This document shows, piece by piece, positions 33,114 to 43,909 of a stretch of DNA of 64,000 nt. The notes beneath the pieces were generated by a model. The model searched no databases. It saw only the letters and a program-made list of their open reading frames with translations, and was not told the DNA's origin. Each line of letters starts with the position of its first letter. Position 1 is the first letter of the stretch. This DNA comes from Brachypterus glaber (Eukaryota > Arthropoda > Insecta > Coleoptera > Kateretidae): NCBI GenBank assembly GCA_958510825.1, contig OY294051.1, positions 26,957,265 through 27,021,264 on the forward strand. Direction: 5' to 3'. The position numbers and the translations under genes were made by a program.

Positions 33114-33420
33114 CAGGGTGTATTTGAAATAGGGTCCGAAATTTTAGGGATTCTACATCATAAAATATGATAGAAGGTTCCTATAATCTTATATCTAACA
33201 ATGCGTCGTAAGGGAGCCAAGCCCGTTTGAAAGTGGCTAAAAAGTTTTTATATAACTCAGGAACCCTTTGAGATATAGAAACGAGGTTTTGCACGTGAAC
33301 TAATATTAATAAGGCCCATCTTTGTATGTTACTTTCATGTACATTTTAACCAGGAGTATGCAACACGGGGGGGGCTTATCAGTTTCTTGTCCCAAATTTT
33401 TTTCTGTATAACTTTCTTGT
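33114..33420 (+). mobile_element. F1 fold-back, left arm only
   Basis: CAGGGTGTATTTGAAATAGG is followed by the F1 left arm to TTTCTGTATAACTTTC. It stops abruptly where the TTTTTTCACTACTAGC element begins. Confidence 0.8.
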
Positions 33421-33425
33421 ATAAA

Positions 33426-33865
33426 TTTTTTCACTACTAGCTTTAGAACATACCATTATTTATCATGTTTTCAGACCGTGAAATCATTTTTTTTTGCTAT
33501 AGCAATAATACGTATATGTAATTTTTTCTCTTCTAGTAAATTTTATAAACAATTGATTTTTGTCACTTTAGATGTTTCATTTCTTTGTGCAATTTTTGCT
33601 AATTAAACCGAAGAAAATAGCTTTAAATAACGTTTTATTTATTAAATTTAATTAATTGTTATTATTACCAATAATTAGCTAAATATTATGAAAAAAATAA
33701 AAAAATAAATAAATTTTTAAACGTCAGTTCAAAGTATTAATTTGAGCAAATCTCATTGATCAATGCTACTTGATTTTTATGAAAATTTCAAGAAATATCA
33801 TTTCTGTTAATAATTTATTTTATTATTTGAATAAAAATGCTTAAATAGTGCTAGTAGTGAAAAAA
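33426..33865. mobile_element. MITE with TTTTTCACTACTAGC ends, copy 2
   Basis: The ends are TTTTTTCACTACTAGC and GTGCTAGTAGTGAAAAA. It is about 440 bp and similar throughout to 4991-5408. Similarity runs on to CGGTAGAGAAGACTA near 33895, as at the first copy. Confidence 0.75.
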
Positions 33866-34137
33866 CTAATATATAAACTACGGTAGAGAAGACTAAAAAG
33901 TTTTTAAGGGGCAGGCTGCCCCATTGCACCCCCTTAGGCCCGTCCCTGTATATAAGGCCAAAATAAGTTACCTGTGCCTTTATAAAATCGTAAATGCGGC
34001 CACGGCTATCTAATAATAAAATATTTTCTGCCTAAAAGCTTAAAACCATTATATCTGCATAAAAAGTTTTAAAATTCTCAGACTCACTTGTTCCAGCTCT
34101 CGAGCCAAAAAGAGAAGCCTCAAAAGTTTTATAATAA

Positions 34138-34165
34138 AACAAGCCGTGAAGAAATGTAATGCATG
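34138..34165 (+). repeat. T family end fragment
   Basis: ACAAGCCGTGAAGAAATGTA is one terminus of the T family, with no further T sequence attached. Confidence 0.65.
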
Positions 34166-34272
34166 GCATTTTATAGTATACTTACTTTTAGAAGTGGATG
34201 TTGATTTTTCTAAAGCCTAAAATTAAAATCAACTGCTTTTTTTTTAAAATGCCATTTTTAAGTGTCTCTACA

Positions 34273-35005
34273 CAGCGTAATCAGTAACTTTCATGCCATA
34301 GTTTAAGAGGTGATTTTACATCCAAAAATATTTCAAAAAAAGTTTCTGTGAAGGTTGGTCCGGAAATGAGCCCCAAGGGAGCTACGCGCCTTTGAAGTAA
34401 TTTTGTATTGTAATTAAAATAAGGTTTTTAATTAATAACTCTGGTACCCTTTAAGCTAGAGCGACGAGGTTTTGCATGTATACTAGAATTAATAAGGGCA
34501 ATAAGTTTATGTTAATATTTTTTATTTTAATTTATCCAGAGGCTTGCCTAGACGGAGAAAATGTGTGAGGCTTAACACATTTTTGTCCCAAACTTTTTTA
34601 TGTATACTTTTTTAGATTTTTTGTAATAAATATGGATTCCTTAAGTAAAAATACAAAAAAATCATATACTGCAACACTGTAGGAGCAACTGTTAAAAAAA
34701 TGGAATTAAGAGGAAGTAACATTTTGTGCCACTAAAAATGTTACTTTTTAAAAGTCTATTACTCCTTTGATATTGAATTAAGGTGTTTTGGTAAAGAATA
34801 CTTTTTTGCTTAGTTTTATATGAAGAATTACCTTACAGCATTAAAAAATTTTTGGTGCTTTTTTTGTTCCCCATTCAATATGTCCATCTTTGAAGCTGCT
34901 CCCTTAGGGCTTATTTCCGGACCAACCTTTATAGAAACTTTTTTTCATATTTTTAGATGTAGAATCATGTCTTAAATTTTGGCATGCCAGTTACTGATCA
35001 CCCTG
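34273..35005. mobile_element. F2-related fold-back with variant termini
   Basis: CAGCGTAATCAGTAACTTTC and GGCATGCCAGTTACTGATCA with CCCTG form the ends. Beyond about 35 bases the arms match F2 (TTTAAGAGGTGATT, GGTCCGGAAATGAGCC), so terminus and body have been exchanged or have diverged at different rates. A right-half relative is at 46590-46850. Confidence 0.8.
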
Positions 35006-35124
35006 CATATCTTAAATTTTCATATAAAGTTTTACTTAAGAAGTCATAGGTACTTTAAATACGTAACGCAAAATTTTGCAAATTAAAAAAAACTAATTTT
35101 TAAGGTAAATAGACACTAAAATAT

Positions 35125-35770
35125 ATTTTATTCGTATACTGTATACTGTATATGTAATACATACATTCCATGTATTAATAAAGTTTGGAAACTACGTGAT
35201 TTCTTGTCCCACTGTTTTCCACGCCTGGACCTGACCTGTAATGAAAAATAGAGACCATTAAACTAATTATTACTGGTCTGCAATTTAAATCATTAATTTC
35301 CGCTAGATGGCGCTACAGATTAAAATATAATTATTAATGCTTAAAGGAAGATGGCTGAACTGCTGTTATGATAAACACGAATATAATCTAATACAGTTCG
35401 TTTAAAAATCTTAAATATACAGTTTTAGTCAATGTTTTTTACTTTTGAGATTGAGAAGGATAATAAATGTTATAAACGGTGCCTTGTGAGCTATCAACAA
35501 ATGTTTTTTGTGGTTGTTTATTTGGGTAACGCGTATGTGGAACTTTTTTTATGATTATGCTTTTCTTGTGAAATGCAGGAAAAAAATATTTGTGGTAAAT
35601 ATGAAGAGAACTAAAGAACTAAGTATTATAGTATTATTTTCTTCATTTGAATGCAAACATCTAGGTTTCAACAAAATTAGTACTTTATTTTCAAATAAAA
35701 ACAGTTGCGAATAAAATAGTATACAGGTCTCCCGGAAAATGGTACTTTTTCTAGTCGACCTTTAATCTAC
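35125..35770 (+). repeat. Dispersed repeat R, copy 2 (uninterrupted)
   Basis: It matches 26617-26650 plus 27834-28407 without the F1 insertion. The 68-codon frame at 35508-35714 is not preserved in copy 1, so it is not taken as coding. Confidence 0.8.
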
Positions 35771-35779
35771 TATTACTAA

Positions 35780-36340
35780 ACGGACTGTCACTTCGACGCT
35801 GAGCTATAACAGCGTTATTACATAGTCACTTAAAACGCAAAAAAAAATTAAAAAATTGTTTGAAAAAATATTTTTGTATCGAAAAAAGGACTTTCTGTGC
35901 AGTAACATGACAGTTTGGTTGCTGAAACATGGCTTAAAATGTCTAAAAATTTGTTTTTTTACTTCTAATTTTTGCGAATAAATACCTCAATCCGACCTAC
36001 TGTTAAAAATTTTAAAGTATACGCCTCTTTCAGCTGTATGGCTACTAAGAGTATGATATTAAAATTACAACTTTGTTAAACTTTACACTGAAAACATAAA
36101 ATAGTTCTGTAAACCACAGAGTTATTTCTACGTATATAAATTTAATTTAAAAGTTGCAAGTTTTTTGGTCAGATATTAGACCGAGCCACTTGGGCCCTGG
36201 ACCCGTTCCTAGCCGGACAAAATTATTAGACCAAAAAATCATATTTGTGAAATATTTTAATTTATCTATATTCTAAAAAAATGGGTCATGAACTCAAAAG
36301 TTCAATCCAAATTATAAATTTGGGAACGAAAAATTTTAAG
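35780..36340. other. No feature recognised
   Basis: This is AT-rich unassigned sequence upstream of the LINE fragment. Confidence 0.4.
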
Positions 36341-36350
36341 AAGAATCTAA

Positions 36351-36636
36351 GGGGGTAAGAAAATAGGGAATGAATGGGAAAGACGCACAACTGAGCAAAT
36401 CTATGATCTATACGTAGAGCCAAAAATAACTGGTGGTGAGGTCAAGAAGATTAGAATGGTTAGGACACTTATTAAGAATGGAAAATAGTAGAATAGTTAA
36501 GGATATAGGATGGAAAAAGCCGGAAGGCAATCGAAATAGAGGAAGGCCTAGGAGAATTTGGAGGGAAATGGTTTTGGAGGACCTACAGAGCAAAGGCATA
36601 ATAAATTGGAAAAACAAAGCACAAGATAGAAAGTAG
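36351..36636 (+). pseudogene. C-terminal tail of a non-LTR retrotransposon polyprotein
   Basis: The first frame reads GNEWERRTTEQIYDLYVEPK and is followed, after a one-base shift, by RRLEWLGHLLRMENSRI, GRPRRIW and NWKNKAQDRK, ending at a TAG at 36634-36636. From knowledge of LINE proteins, the string ..EWRRRTN.EL..LY, R..WLGH..RM, GRPR..W and NW...AQDR is the usual end of endonuclease/reverse transcriptase polyproteins, downstream of the catalytic domains. The endonuclease and reverse transcriptase parts are absent, so this is a 5'-truncated, frameshifted and inactive copy. The 20-bp tandem array at its 3' side may be its tail. Confidence 0.85.
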
Positions 36637-36750
36637 TTTTGACCGGTTTAAACCAGTTTCGAACGGTTTAAACCAGTTTCGACCGGTTTAAACCAGTTTC
36701 GACCGGTTTAAACCAGTTTTGACCGGTTTAAACCATGTTTTGACCAGTGA
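36637..36750. repeat. 20-bp tandem array at the LINE 3' end
   Basis: GACCGGTTTAAACCAGTTTC repeats five times at 36641, 36661, 36681, 36701 and 36721, with single-base variants. Each unit contains the palindrome GGTTTAAACC. It begins directly after the LINE stop codon. Confidence 0.9.
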
Positions 36751-36899
36751 CCTGGTCTTTTGTAAAAAAAGTGTTTTTTGCCAACCCTGAATACAGAACA
36801 TGCGTATACTTTATAAACTGAAACTTTTGGTGATATTAGAAATTAAGGGTACTTACTATAGTCGAAATATATTGTATAAAGCCATTTTTTTTATCAAGA

Positions 36900-37160
36900 G
36901 TGCCTTGATGTTTGGTGCGTGCTACGATTTTTTCCTACGACCTAGTTAGTATATAGTGCTCATTTTCCATGACAGCGGTCAGTAAGTGAAAATCAGGTGA
37001 TTTTACTTAATATGTTATATATTACATAATGTAAATTATTTGATCTCAGAGAATGAGTAAACGTCAAACACACAAACACATTTTTGCGTTTTTTGGATGT
37101 TTAGGTGTCGCAGAAAAAATAGTATACGCACCCACGCACGCGTAATATACTATTGTTGCC
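36900..37160 (-). repeat. Hairpin-module flank, inverted relative of 18150-18330
   Basis: GGATGTTTAGGTGTCGCAG and AATAGTATACGCACC near 37100-37125 are the inverse of the right flank at 18155-18200. The hairpin itself is largely lost here. Another TTTTTTCCTACGACC occurs near 36928. Confidence 0.7.
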
Positions 37161-37182
37161 TAGTTTAAATTTTATAGAAAAA

Positions 37183-37425
37183 CAAGCCGTGAAGATATGT
37201 AATGCTACGCATTCCATTATTCACATCATTCACAGTAAATGTTATCTTGCATTTTCCCAAAAATAAAAAACTAAAAAAAACTTAAAACAATTGTTTAGCA
37301 ATTTTTTTTTTTTGATTTTCTTTTTGTGAAAACAAAAAAAAATAAAAAAAAATTAACAATTTATGTATAATAATTTATAATTAATAAACTTTTAATAAAC
37401 GAACTTTTTATCAAAAAATATATAT
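37183..37425 (+). mobile_element. T family, terminal fragment
   Basis: ACAAGCCGTGAAGATATGTA, then GCTACGCATTCCATTA and CATTCACAGTAAATG match the start of the T copies at 57534, 55547 (inverted) and 61811 (inverted). Confidence 0.75.
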
Positions 37426-37529
37426 TTCAGTTTACAAATTGTCATATAAGGGGCTATATAAATTACGTAAGAATTTTTACGTAATTTGTGCATGACCCCT
37501 AATATTAAATAGACGAAAATATTTACTTT

Positions 37530-38335
37530 TTGATATTTTTTTTTATATAAAAGTTATTATTAATAATTTACGACTTATTATAACGAATGATGATTTATTA
37601 TGAAAACATTTTTATTACAGTTTTTTCCCAAAAAACACGGTTAAAAAAAACCTTGCGCATTTTGGTGCATTTGAAAAAGGGTTCCTAATTTTATTTCTGT
37701 ATCCCGTTGCTTTTGTTTCTTTCTATTCCTTGACATTTAACAAGTAATTTAATCATTAGGCAGTTTTTTACTAAATACTATGGGAGCCATAATTTTAGAT
37801 TCCCAATTTTCGATATCTTCAGTAATTTTCTCTTTTTCAGAATTGTGTATCTTAGTTTGCTGTATCATTATAATATTAATGTCATAGTTGGCTATCCTAA
37901 ATAACAATTAGTTTTCGGATATCCGAAATTGGGAATCAATTGCACAAAAATCCACTATCCAAAATTTGGCAACTTTATGCTTTTTAGATTAGAAATTTGT
38001 AAAATGTTTATGTTTTCAAATTGCTTAATTATGACTAGTGGATCAACTTAACCAGTATCTTAACTTACCCAAGACATAAACGCAAACTTTTATAACGATT
38101 ATTTATAAAATAAACAAGCATGCTAACTGAGCACAAAACTGCTTTTTGCAATTTAAACGATTTTTGCTGCCATTTAACAGCGAGAAGCTCTACCGTTATC
38201 AAATTACAGGACGGATTTAGTTTGACTTTTGGCTTCACATAAAAGTAGGTTTCTGTTTACCTCTGCAGATAGTATCTTAGATAAACTACGGTCCGAAATT
38301 GAGAAACCGTCCGAAATTACGCGTCTTTCCTTTAC
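37530..38335 (+). repeat. Dispersed repeat P, copy 1
   Basis: About 780 bp matching 60160-61000, for example AAAAAACACGGTTAAAAAAA, GGATATCCGAAATTGGGAAT and GAGAAGCTCTACCGTTATCA. The phrase CCGAAATTAGG or a variant recurs several times inside each copy. No coding frame is conserved. Confidence 0.8.
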
Positions 38336-38560
38336 CTGAATTAAAATATATAATTTAGAAGTTTCTTACGTGAGACAAACTCAAAATTGTTTTCAAAGTA
38401 ATTATACATTTATCAGCGACATCTGGCAATATTTTTTATAAAATTGACGGATTTATACAACAACAAAGTTTAACTTTTTAAAGTTAAACCTTAAGTTTTA
38501 GGTAAATTCAGTGTATCTTTTAGAGAAAATTTAAACATTTCGATTTTTTTTTAATTTACA

Positions 38561-38874
38561 ATAATGAAAAAATCTTGCTGTTAAGAAGACTTTAATAAAA
38601 AACTAAATATATATAAACAGTTCCAACGTTTCGAAGGTAATTTGTCCCTTCTTCTTCAGGGTAAAAATAAAAAATAGAAATAAAAAATTATATAAATTTA
38701 AAATCTAATTGTCAAAAAACTGATATCAGTTTTTTAAATTTATATAATTTTTTATTTCTATTTTTAATTTTTACCCTGAAGAAGAAGGGATAAATTACCT
38801 TCGAAACGTTGGAACTGTTTATATATATTTAGTTTTTTATTAAAGTGTTCTTAACAGCAAGATGTTTTCATTAT
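38561..38874. repeat. 314-bp palindrome with hammerhead-like arms
   Basis: AATGAAAAAATCTTGCTGTT is mirrored at the right end, and the arms pair almost perfectly to a centre near CTGATATCAG (about 38710-38725). Each arm contains the hammerhead-like core described separately. The interior is AT-rich and non-coding. Confidence 0.9.
38776..38807 (+). ncRNA. Hammerhead-like ribozyme core (degenerate)
   Basis: CTGAAGA (38776-38782) is followed by one unpaired A, a five-base stem GAAGG/CCTTC around a nine-base loop, then GAAAC (38803-38807) and GTTGG. This is the order CUGANGA, stem II, GAAA of hammerhead ribozymes. There is one extra base before stem II, and no stem I partner or cleavage site was found, so activity is doubtful. 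The mirror copy lies at about 38631-38662 on the minus strand. Confidence 0.35.
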
Positions 38875-39029
38875 TTTATATAAAAAGAACAAGAAATATT
38901 ATAATTAATTTTAAATTTACATAATTCTATAATTTTTTTTTCTTCATGGGGAAAAATAGTGGGCATAATTTGTGTAGAAATGCAGTTTTCGACTATGTTA
39001 CAGCTACAATATTCCCACTTATTTAATAG

Positions 39030-39165
39030 TCCAGTCAAATAATAAATGTAAATTGCTATAAATGCACACGGGCTGATATTTTAATGGGTAGTAGTGGATG
39101 GTAACAGAACACTCCTGTTAGTTTTTCACCGGGTGATTTGCGTAAGGGGTGTCCGCTATCTTGGA
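39030..39165 (+). repeat. Dispersed repeat K, copy 3
   Basis: It shares GTCAAATAATAAATGTAAAT, CACACGGGCT and GTAGTAGTGGATGGTA with 14950-15070. Confidence 0.65.
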
Positions 39166-39169
39166 TTTA

Positions 39170-39726
39170 TTAAAGAGATCTATTAAAAGAAAACGCAATG
39201 CTGTATCCCTTATTAAATGACATCGTCCAAAAATTGTTTAATAGCTGAAGGCAAAATAAGATATTTTAAATAAGTTAATTAAGAAACGTGATTCCATTAA
39301 TTTCTCAATCTCCCTTTTTCCGAAAGATGCGCCAAATTTAACTAGTTTTCACCTGTAATATATATTTTAATAAATATACGCTGCCAACAAAAGAATTCTT
39401 TTCCCTAAAGGTGTTCATTAAAAAAATAAATGAAAAAAATTAAATGAAGTAAATAAAAAAAATGTTTAAAAATTTTTAAAATAATTTACATTCAAACATT
39501 TATTTAGCATTATAGCTACCTATCTAAATACATCTAAAATATACCTAATACAATACCATTATTGGTCATTTACTAACTTTAATTTTAACAATTTTTTTAA
39601 TTTGTTTTAAACCTTACCTAATAGGTAATGAAGGTGCGTTTTTAATATGTATACTAAAAAATTTATTAATACCTTTTTGAAATAGAGATTCACTAATAAT
39701 ACTAGCTATAATAGTGTTTTTAACAC
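39170..39726. other. No gene; one repeat fragment
   Basis: CGCTGCCAACAAAAGAATTC near 39380 is the inverse of a motif at 6285-6330 and 6825-6868. The rest is unassigned. Confidence 0.45.
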
Positions 39727-39728
39727 TA

Positions 39729-40151
39729 CACGGAAAGAAATTAGTGGGCTCTGCGCTATACATTATAAGATATTTGGTAACAGTGGCAAATTATAGTGAT
39801 TTAAGCTATAGATTATAAGGGACACAATAACTAATAATGTTAAAAATAAATTGGAAACGATTATATATATTACAGACACGATTATATTTATTACAGGCAC
39901 TATTATAAATTTACAGAAATTTTATTATATTATAAAAATTATTAGCACGGACAATAATTAAATCTATTTAAGCTATAAATGCCATACTATTTGTTATATT
40001 TTATTATTCACTAAACAATTAAAGTATTTCATATAAATTTTTACACTGACTGCCATAATTGTAAGAGAAAGCCTTGTATTTATATAATAAGCGATTATAA
40101 TTTGCTTGGTATGTGTGTTATAGCGCTCCTAGCTATAATTTTTTTTCCGTG
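39729..40151. mobile_element. 424-bp TA MITE, young copy 2
   Basis: Ends and flanking TA are as in 15866-16289, and the two copies are almost identical. It sits directly beside the inverted family F copy. Confidence 0.9.
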
Positions 40152-40189
40152 TATATAAACTATCATTATGAAAAAAAATTATTAGTATA

Positions 40190-40650
40190 TTAAAGTACTA
40201 GTTTCATAACATACGTTTTCTAAACTTGGACTCGTCGCTAAAAACATGTTATGAAACGAGTGCTTTATACAATTTTTTCTATTTTGCTCTAAAATTTTAA
40301 AAAACTTAAATTTAAATTGATGAATGATTTATGGATTTTTGTTTCGGGTTGGCATTACAGTTTTCGCCATGTTTAAAATTCTAAGAACAAATATTATTTT
40401 GATATATTTTACAGTCATTTCTTATCTTTTTCACTGCAAGTAACCAAGCCACAATTTTAATGCGGTAAGAAATAACCTAAACACAAAATTTTGTAGAAAA
40501 TTAAACTTTAAAGCGACGTTCACACGGAAAACGTCAAGCGATAGGCTTTTTGCCAACCCAAAAGAAAAAAAAGTAGAGACCTCTTATGGGCCTATAAGAA
40601 CACGCAAAATGCGTGTGATTATGAGCTTATAAGAGTCGCAAAATAGAAAA
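40190..40650 (-). mobile_element. Repeat family F, copy 2 (inverted)
   Basis: Read on the minus strand, it matches 15846-16800 without the MITE, including GCGACTCTTATAAGCTCATA. Its hairpin has lost one arm: GTTTTCTAAACTTGGACTCG is present but the matching left arm is gone. Confidence 0.8.
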
Positions 40651-40781
40651 AAATTATAACGACTTTACGCATTAGGAAGAATATTATTTTACTGCTGTAT
40701 TTCTGCTCTATATAAATGCAAAATGATGAAAAGAAATTATGAAAACCTGATTTCTAGGTTTTATTTTACTTGCAACAAGTA

Positions 40782-41333
40782 CACTGACAATTCGTTACCG
40801 TAATAAATACTAAACATTTTGGCATATACTCGTTACTTAAGTAAACATTTACTGGTTGGTACAGTTACTAGAACTATAATAACCAGCACTCGGCGAATTT
40901 CCAGTATTCGCATATGCACCGCGTCGACTCTAGCGTTGACACGAGGTTTTAAATATTTACATTTTTATTTCTTTTTATCTTAATTTTTTTTAATGATTCC
41001 ATTTAAACAAGTAAGGTGGGAAAAAAGTTATCGATAAATAAAAATTAAAAACTTTCGTATTCTTAAAAGATAAAAATCGAATATCGGATTTTTCTTTGAA
41101 TTGATTAAAAAAGGCTTATGAACTTATTTAATCTACATAAAACGATGTAAACAATCAAATACTATTAAAATATAATTATAAGTATAAATATCATTAGAAA
41201 AAAAATTAATCACATTTTTGCTTCTCCTGTAAAATAATAATTTTGTGAGTTAGACCCTTATGTTAGTTGCACTATGCAAATAGTGCAAAATATGCAAATA
41301 TGTAGTATTTACTACGGTAACGGATTCTCAGTG
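40782..41333. mobile_element. CACTGAGA-type MITE split by a 0.4-kb insertion
   Basis: The ends are TA-CACTGACAATTCGTTACC and GGTAACGGATTCTCAGTG-TA. Between about 40895 and 41295 lies foreign sequence whose first 210 bp (CGGCGAATTTCCAG, GCGTTGACACGAGG, GTTATCGATAAATA) recur at 56536-56745. Confidence 0.75.
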
Positions 41334-41339
41334 TACCAA

Positions 41340-43379
41340 ACCCAACTATCACAAATACTTTATATCAGAAATTTTTTCTCCGTGTGTAGATAATATAATA
41401 TTAATCATTTTACCAATAATAAACGTAAGCGGTTATCTTAATTTTAAACGGCTTGTTTAATTTAGAAAATCGTTCTCGGTTTTAATTAAATGATTTAATA
41501 AAAACATTGTTTGCATCTGCTTCCATTCTTCCGAAAAGTATTTATATTTTGCTGTGCTGCATTTTCAATTTTCTGAAGCTCTTCAAGTATACTTTCAAAA
41601 GTAAAACATTACAAATGCGAACAAGCCGTGAAGGCGTTAATGCTTCGCATTCCATATTTTAAACTCTGCTCATAGTCCTGGCAACGAAAGCTTTTTTTCT
41701 CAAAAGAATTCTGAAGTTTTGGAAATCGATAGAGATGTAGTTGAGACCTTCCTGATGAACATACTAAAAGTCCCCTACAAGTGAAGGTGAGCTAGCGCCG
41801 CCATCTTAATTTTAAGGTACACTTTTAGAGTTTTTTTTGCATATACTTATTAACGACCAATATTTTTGTAAAATAAATTATTATAAAAATAAAAGCTTAT
41901 AGAATTCTCTACAATTTACGTATAAAAAACTTTTCTCTAACTTAGTTTCAGAGAAATTAGGAAAAAATTGTGCCGATTTATTGATTTTAAGGCAATTTTT
42001 TCAAATATAACGGCTAATATTTTTAGAAAATGAGTTATTATAAAAAATAAATCGTAGTTGATCCAGGTTTTTACTCAGAGATTCCGCGCCGAGTTTAGTA
42101 ACTGTATTTTTTCTTAACTCATTTCCAAAGTATGATTTTTTTGAGTTTTGTTTTGTTTTTTACACTGTATTTTAAATTTGGCGACCCCTATACCTTTTTT
42201 ATTTATGAATAATTTTTTTTTCAAAATTGATATGGATATTTCTATTAAACCAAATCGACACTCCCAAGCAACAAGGATGTAACTCAAGTTAGACCCATTT
42301 TGAGTTATACTCATAGGTAAACGCCTTGAAAAAAGACACACATGGTGGTACTACTCAGGTTTCTCCACAGTCCACTTTAAGCAAAAGTTTACTTAAAATC
42401 ACTAAAGTAAGAAATTCTAAACTTGAATATTATCAGAAACAAACAGTAAATAAACAATAAATACTTAAACAGTTAAATAGAGAATTTTCTAAGCTTTCAA
42501 ATGATGTATCACATGACTTCCTTTTCCACTTCAATCATTTACCCACCCTTAAATAACAAAAAAAAATTTTTAGAAATTTAGCTGTCGTGAAAAATGACAA
42601 AATATGAGTTACGGCTTTGTTGCTTGGGGGTATCGAAATATCTAATTGTCCATTTTATTTTTTGTAAGGGATTTTTTTTTTAAACAGTAGGGTTCTCCCT
42701 CTCATAATCTTGTTTTTCCTAATAATTTCATATCGAGTGAATATTCTGTTATTAAGTTATCCTGTACACAATGTACAGAGTCACCCCTCTCTTATCTTTT
42801 GACGGGCTGGATATATCGACTTAAATAAACTGATGTATCACACGACCATCCTTTCCATTCGAAAAAAGTCCAACCTTGTCCCCTGCCCACATTTTAAGAG
42901 CTGGCAGTATCAAATAAACGCTAATAGATAGTTTAAGTTGTCTTATTTATGAGTTCCAAATTTAACACACAGACAGACGGACGAACAAAAATCAAAGTTC
43001 TTCAGAATTCGATAACAAAAATTGCATCTATATTAAAAATTTTGATCTGGGGTAATTTTTGCCCATCGTGTAATACTCTTCTAGCAATACGTCCAGAGAA
43101 GAGTATAATAAAGTTATAAACTTTTGGTATTTAGTTATCATCATATCTTTCTCATCTAATTTTCTCTATACTTCAACTTCTAAGATTTAAATTTTAATCT
43201 TTTCTGTCCAATTATTGACTAAAATGAACATAAACAGTTTTCATCTCTTACATAATTATTTATTTGGGGACGTCCATAAATTATGTCACGCCTAAAGGGG
43301 TGTGGGGTGACACCTTGTGACAGGTGGAGGGAGGTGTCTTAAGCAATGTGATGTCAGAAAAAGATTGTTATATAATTTT
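41340..43379. other. Unassigned, with repeat fragments
   Basis: Features seen are a T-family end fragment at about 41622-41660 (ACAAGCCGTGAAGG), the GATGTATCACA motif near 42500 and 42833, and GGACGTCCATAAATTATGTC at 43267, which resembles the end of a common insect repeat. A GACAGACGG tract is at about 42965. No supported gene was found. Confidence 0.5.
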
Positions 43380-43885
43380 TTTCTATTTTGCGACTCTAAT
43401 AAGCTCATAATAACACGCATTTTGCGTCTTCTTATAGTCATATAAGAGGTTAGTACTTTTTTTCTTTTGGGTTGGCAAGACTGGACAAAATAATATCGCT
43501 TGGCGTTTTTCGTGCAAATTTCAACACCGCTTTTAAGTTTAGTTTTCAACGAAATTGTGTTTTAAGTTAATTTTTACCGTGACAAAATTGTGACTTGGTT
43601 ACTTCCAGTGAAAACGAGAAGAGCTGACTATAAAATATATCAAAATATTGTTTGTTCTATGAATTTCAAACATTGAGAAAATTGTAATGCCAACCCAAAA
43701 CAGAAATCCCTAAATAGGTCATCAATTTAAATGTAAGTTTTTTTTTAATTTTAGAGCAAACTAGAAAAAGTAGTGTAAAGCACTCGTTTCATAAAACGTT
43801 TTTAGCGCACTAGTACTTTAACTTGTACTCGTACGCTAAAAACGGGTGTTATGAAACTAGTACTTTAATACATTGTATACTATTA
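43380..43885 (+). mobile_element. Repeat family F, copy 3
   Basis: It matches 15846-16800 without the MITE. Its hairpin at 43797-43844 keeps CGTTTTTAGCGCACTAGTAC and its partner arm but lacks the apical 25 bases found at 16705-16735. Confidence 0.8.
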
Positions 43886-43909
43886 TTCTCATCGTTGATA
43901 ATAATTATA

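Noticed and set aside
36641..36740. CRISPR-like array of 20-bp repeats
   Set aside because: The repeats are directly contiguous with no spacers and the context is a eukaryotic LINE.
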